In this document: in pieces, positions 14,133-15,495 of the stretch
Layout of the letters: each line of letters starts with the position of its first letter
Numbering within the stretch: position 1 is the stretch's first letter
Source: Myxococcales bacterium
GTDB lineage: Bacteria > Myxococcota_A > Polyangia > Polyangiales > JADJMO01
Direction: 5' to 3'
Length of the DNA stretch: 15,495 nucleotides
Assembly: GCA_021783935.1 (NCBI GenBank)
Contig: JAJXTK010000060.1
Coordinates: forward strand, 1 to 15,495
The notes under the pieces: generated by a model
Told to the model about the DNA's origin: nothing
The model's input: only the letters and a program-made list of their open reading frames with translations
Databases searched by the model: none
Position numbers and translations under genes: made by a program

Positions 14133-15495
14133 CTAACCGCCGTGCCCCGCCGCCGTCGCGGTGACGAGGAGCCCGCCGGGGTTGGTGCCCCGCGCTTGAT
14201 CGTTCGCCTCGCTCGCGCGCGTCTCGACGCCGACGACGAAGTATCGGTACTGCGCGACCACCGAGCTGAGGCTCATGGCGCCCGCCGCGACGAACGCGCC
14301 GCCCCAGCGCACGGCGTTGACGAGGCTGTTGGGCGGCACGTCCATGCTGTCTTGGATGAGCCCCCAGTAGTTGCCATAGGGCACGTGCGCGGCGATCGCC
14401 CCGAAGGCCCCGTGCGCGCCGGCCCAGTCGGTCGCCGCAGAGGTGTTGTTGTTGATGCCCGCGAAGTGCGTCTCGCCGTCGGCGGGGAACATGTGCGGGT
14501 CGGTGGCGTTCGCCTTGGCCTCCGGGCTCATGTCCTGCACCAGCTTGTCGTTGCTCGAGTCCTCCGCCATGCCCGCGTCGGCCATCGATTTGGCGGCGAG
14601 GGCGACGGCCGCCAGCGCGGCCGAGGTGACCGCGCCGGTGATGCCGGCGTGGAGGGCCTGGCTGAGCGAGGCGCCGTTGATCGACGCGATGGTGAAGCCG
14701 GTCGCGAAGCCGACCGCCGCCGATGTGCCTACGTAGGCCGCCGCCGCGCCGAAGCTCGTCGTCGCGGCCGCCGTCACCCCGAGCGAGGCGACCGGCGCCC
14801 CCACCGCCGTGAGCACCTCGCCCATCAGCACCGGCGCGTAGATCGCCACCACCGCGATCACCACCACCGTGAGGATCGCGCGCACGTCGCCGTGCAAGAC
14901 CGCCTTCGCGAGGCTCACGATGCCGTGCCACAGGCTGCTGAAGAAGTGGCCGATGCTGTGGAACAGGCTCTTGAGGCCCCACATCCCGTTGACGTCGGTG
15001 TGGTTGACCGGATCGTTGCCCGCGTAGGCATAGCGATTGAGGCCGACCATCGCCGTGGAGGGCATCGTCGGATCGGGGGAGATGAAGCGCCCGATGACCG
15101 GGTCGTAGTAGCGCGCGTGCAGGTAGAAGAGCCCCGTCTCGTCCTGCCGCTGCGCGGTGTAGCCGCGCGACTCGGCCTCCGCGCCCGTCTGCGAGAGCGA
15201 GCCGCCGAAGGGGGCGTAGCTCTGACGGGACGCCACCGCGCCCGTCGAGTCGGTCTCGGCCTGGATCGAGCCCGCCTGATCGGTGTGCAGCCAGTAGGTC
15301 GTGCTCCCCACGCGGCGCGCGACGAGCTCGCCGGCGAGCGAGACGTACTTCGTCGTCACGCCGAAGGTCACCTCGTAGTCGTCGGCGAGGTAGTACGTCG
15401 TGGTCGAGCCGTTGACCTTCTTGATGCGGCTGCCGTCGGCGTCGTAGGCGAAGCCGATCGCGTTGATGCTCGAGGGGCGGTTGTCGCCGTCCCAC
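14133..15495 (-). CDS. RHS-repeat protein, C-terminal 453 residues, 5' end beyond the window
   Basis: The frame is open to the right edge, beginning WDGDNRPSSI...FAYDADGSRIKKV, i.e. inside YD/RHS repeats. The RHS-associated core follows: YAPFGG, YTAQRQDETGLFYLHARYYDPVIGRFISPDP (read as adjacent blocks) and GLNRYAYAGNDPVNHTDVNG. The final DPxG is DVNG here, but the Asp used for self-cleavage of RHS shells is kept. RHS/YD proteins form a hollow shell around a C-terminal effector, often a secreted toxin. After the core come 283 residues: aromatic amphipathic helices (FHSIGHFFSSLWHG), a long Ala/Gly/Val-rich hydrophobic stretch with at least two membrane-like segments, then a polar domain (DSSNDKLVQDMSPEAKANA...) ending in VVAQYRYFVVGVETRA and GTNPGGLLVTATAAGHGG. 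I recognise no known toxin domain in this tail. A membrane-active effector is one inference. Confidence 0.88.
   Translation of the reverse strand, partial: WDGDNRPSSINAIGFAYDADGSRIKKVNGSTTTYYLADDYEVTFGVTTKYVSLAGELVARRVGSTTYWLHTDQAGSIQAETDSTGAVASRQSYAPFGGSLSQTGAEAESRGYTAQRQDETGLFYLHARYYDPVIGRFISPDPTMPSTAMVGLNRYAYAGNDPVNHTDVNGMWGLKSLFHSIGHFFSSLWHGIVSLAKAVLHGDVRAILTVVVIAVVAIYAPVLMGEVLTAVGAPVASLGVTAAATTSFGAAAAYVGTSAAVGFATGFTIASINGASLSQALHAGITGAVTSAALAAVALAAKSMADAGMAEDSSNDKLVQDMSPEAKANATDPHMFPADGETHFAGINNNTSAATDWAGAHGAFGAIAAHVPYGNYWGLIQDSMDVPPNSLVNAVRWGGAFVAAGAMSLSSVVAQYRYFVVGVETRASEANDQARGTNPGGLLVTATAAGHGG

Noticed and set aside
13666..15495. A single 609-codon minus-strand frame across the RHS region
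   Set aside because: Most of it is an out-of-phase shadow of the RHS gene; only the last 148 codons, after the RHS stop, look like a separate protein.

Overview
The window is very GC-rich DNA with C/G-rich third codon positions, almost certainly from a deltaproteobacterium of the Myxococcota (myxobacteria). This placement is inferred from four gene types: a lipoprotein built of tandem Stig1-like cysteine repeats, a large beta-barrel protein resembling the myxobacterial TIGR04551 family, a double cyclic-nucleotide-binding-domain protein, and a long RHS protein with a hydrophobic tail. No rRNA, tRNA, CRISPR array, insertion sequence or phage gene is visible.

Left part (1-4634). The left edge cuts an M50 site-2-type metalloprotease on the minus strand. 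It diverges from an arginine N-succinyltransferase (AstA family) at 440-1525. Next come two minus-strand genes: a B12-binding-type radical SAM enzyme (3264-4634) and, downstream of it, a lipoprotein with ten 8-cysteine repeats (1619-3142).

Middle (4680-9420). A minus-strand outer-membrane-type protein (4808-5836) ends inside a perfect triplicated 58-bp block (63-bp period). It diverges from the TIGR04551-like outer membrane protein (6003-7979). That gene converges on a cyclic-nucleotide-binding regulator (8014-9243) across a hairpin.

Right part (9421-15495). The DNA repair protein RadA is followed by a small helical protein, a nine-cysteine putative lipoprotein with an internal duplication, a VOC-fold protein, a stand-alone biotin carboxylase (AccC), a proline-rich single-pass membrane protein, and the C-terminal 453 residues of an RHS-repeat protein whose 5' part lies beyond the right edge.

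The layout is mostly single genes in divergent or convergent pairs. Only the radical SAM/lipoprotein pair and the RHS/proline-rich pair run in the same direction next to each other. Several genes lack a Shine-Dalgarno sequence and carry a TANNNT-like hexamer 6-9 nt before the start codon, which suggests leaderless or near-leaderless transcripts. There is no clear defence island or biosynthetic cluster. The most unusual items are the RHS tail with its neighbour, the 3'-end triplication, the cysteine-repeat proteins and the leaderless pattern.
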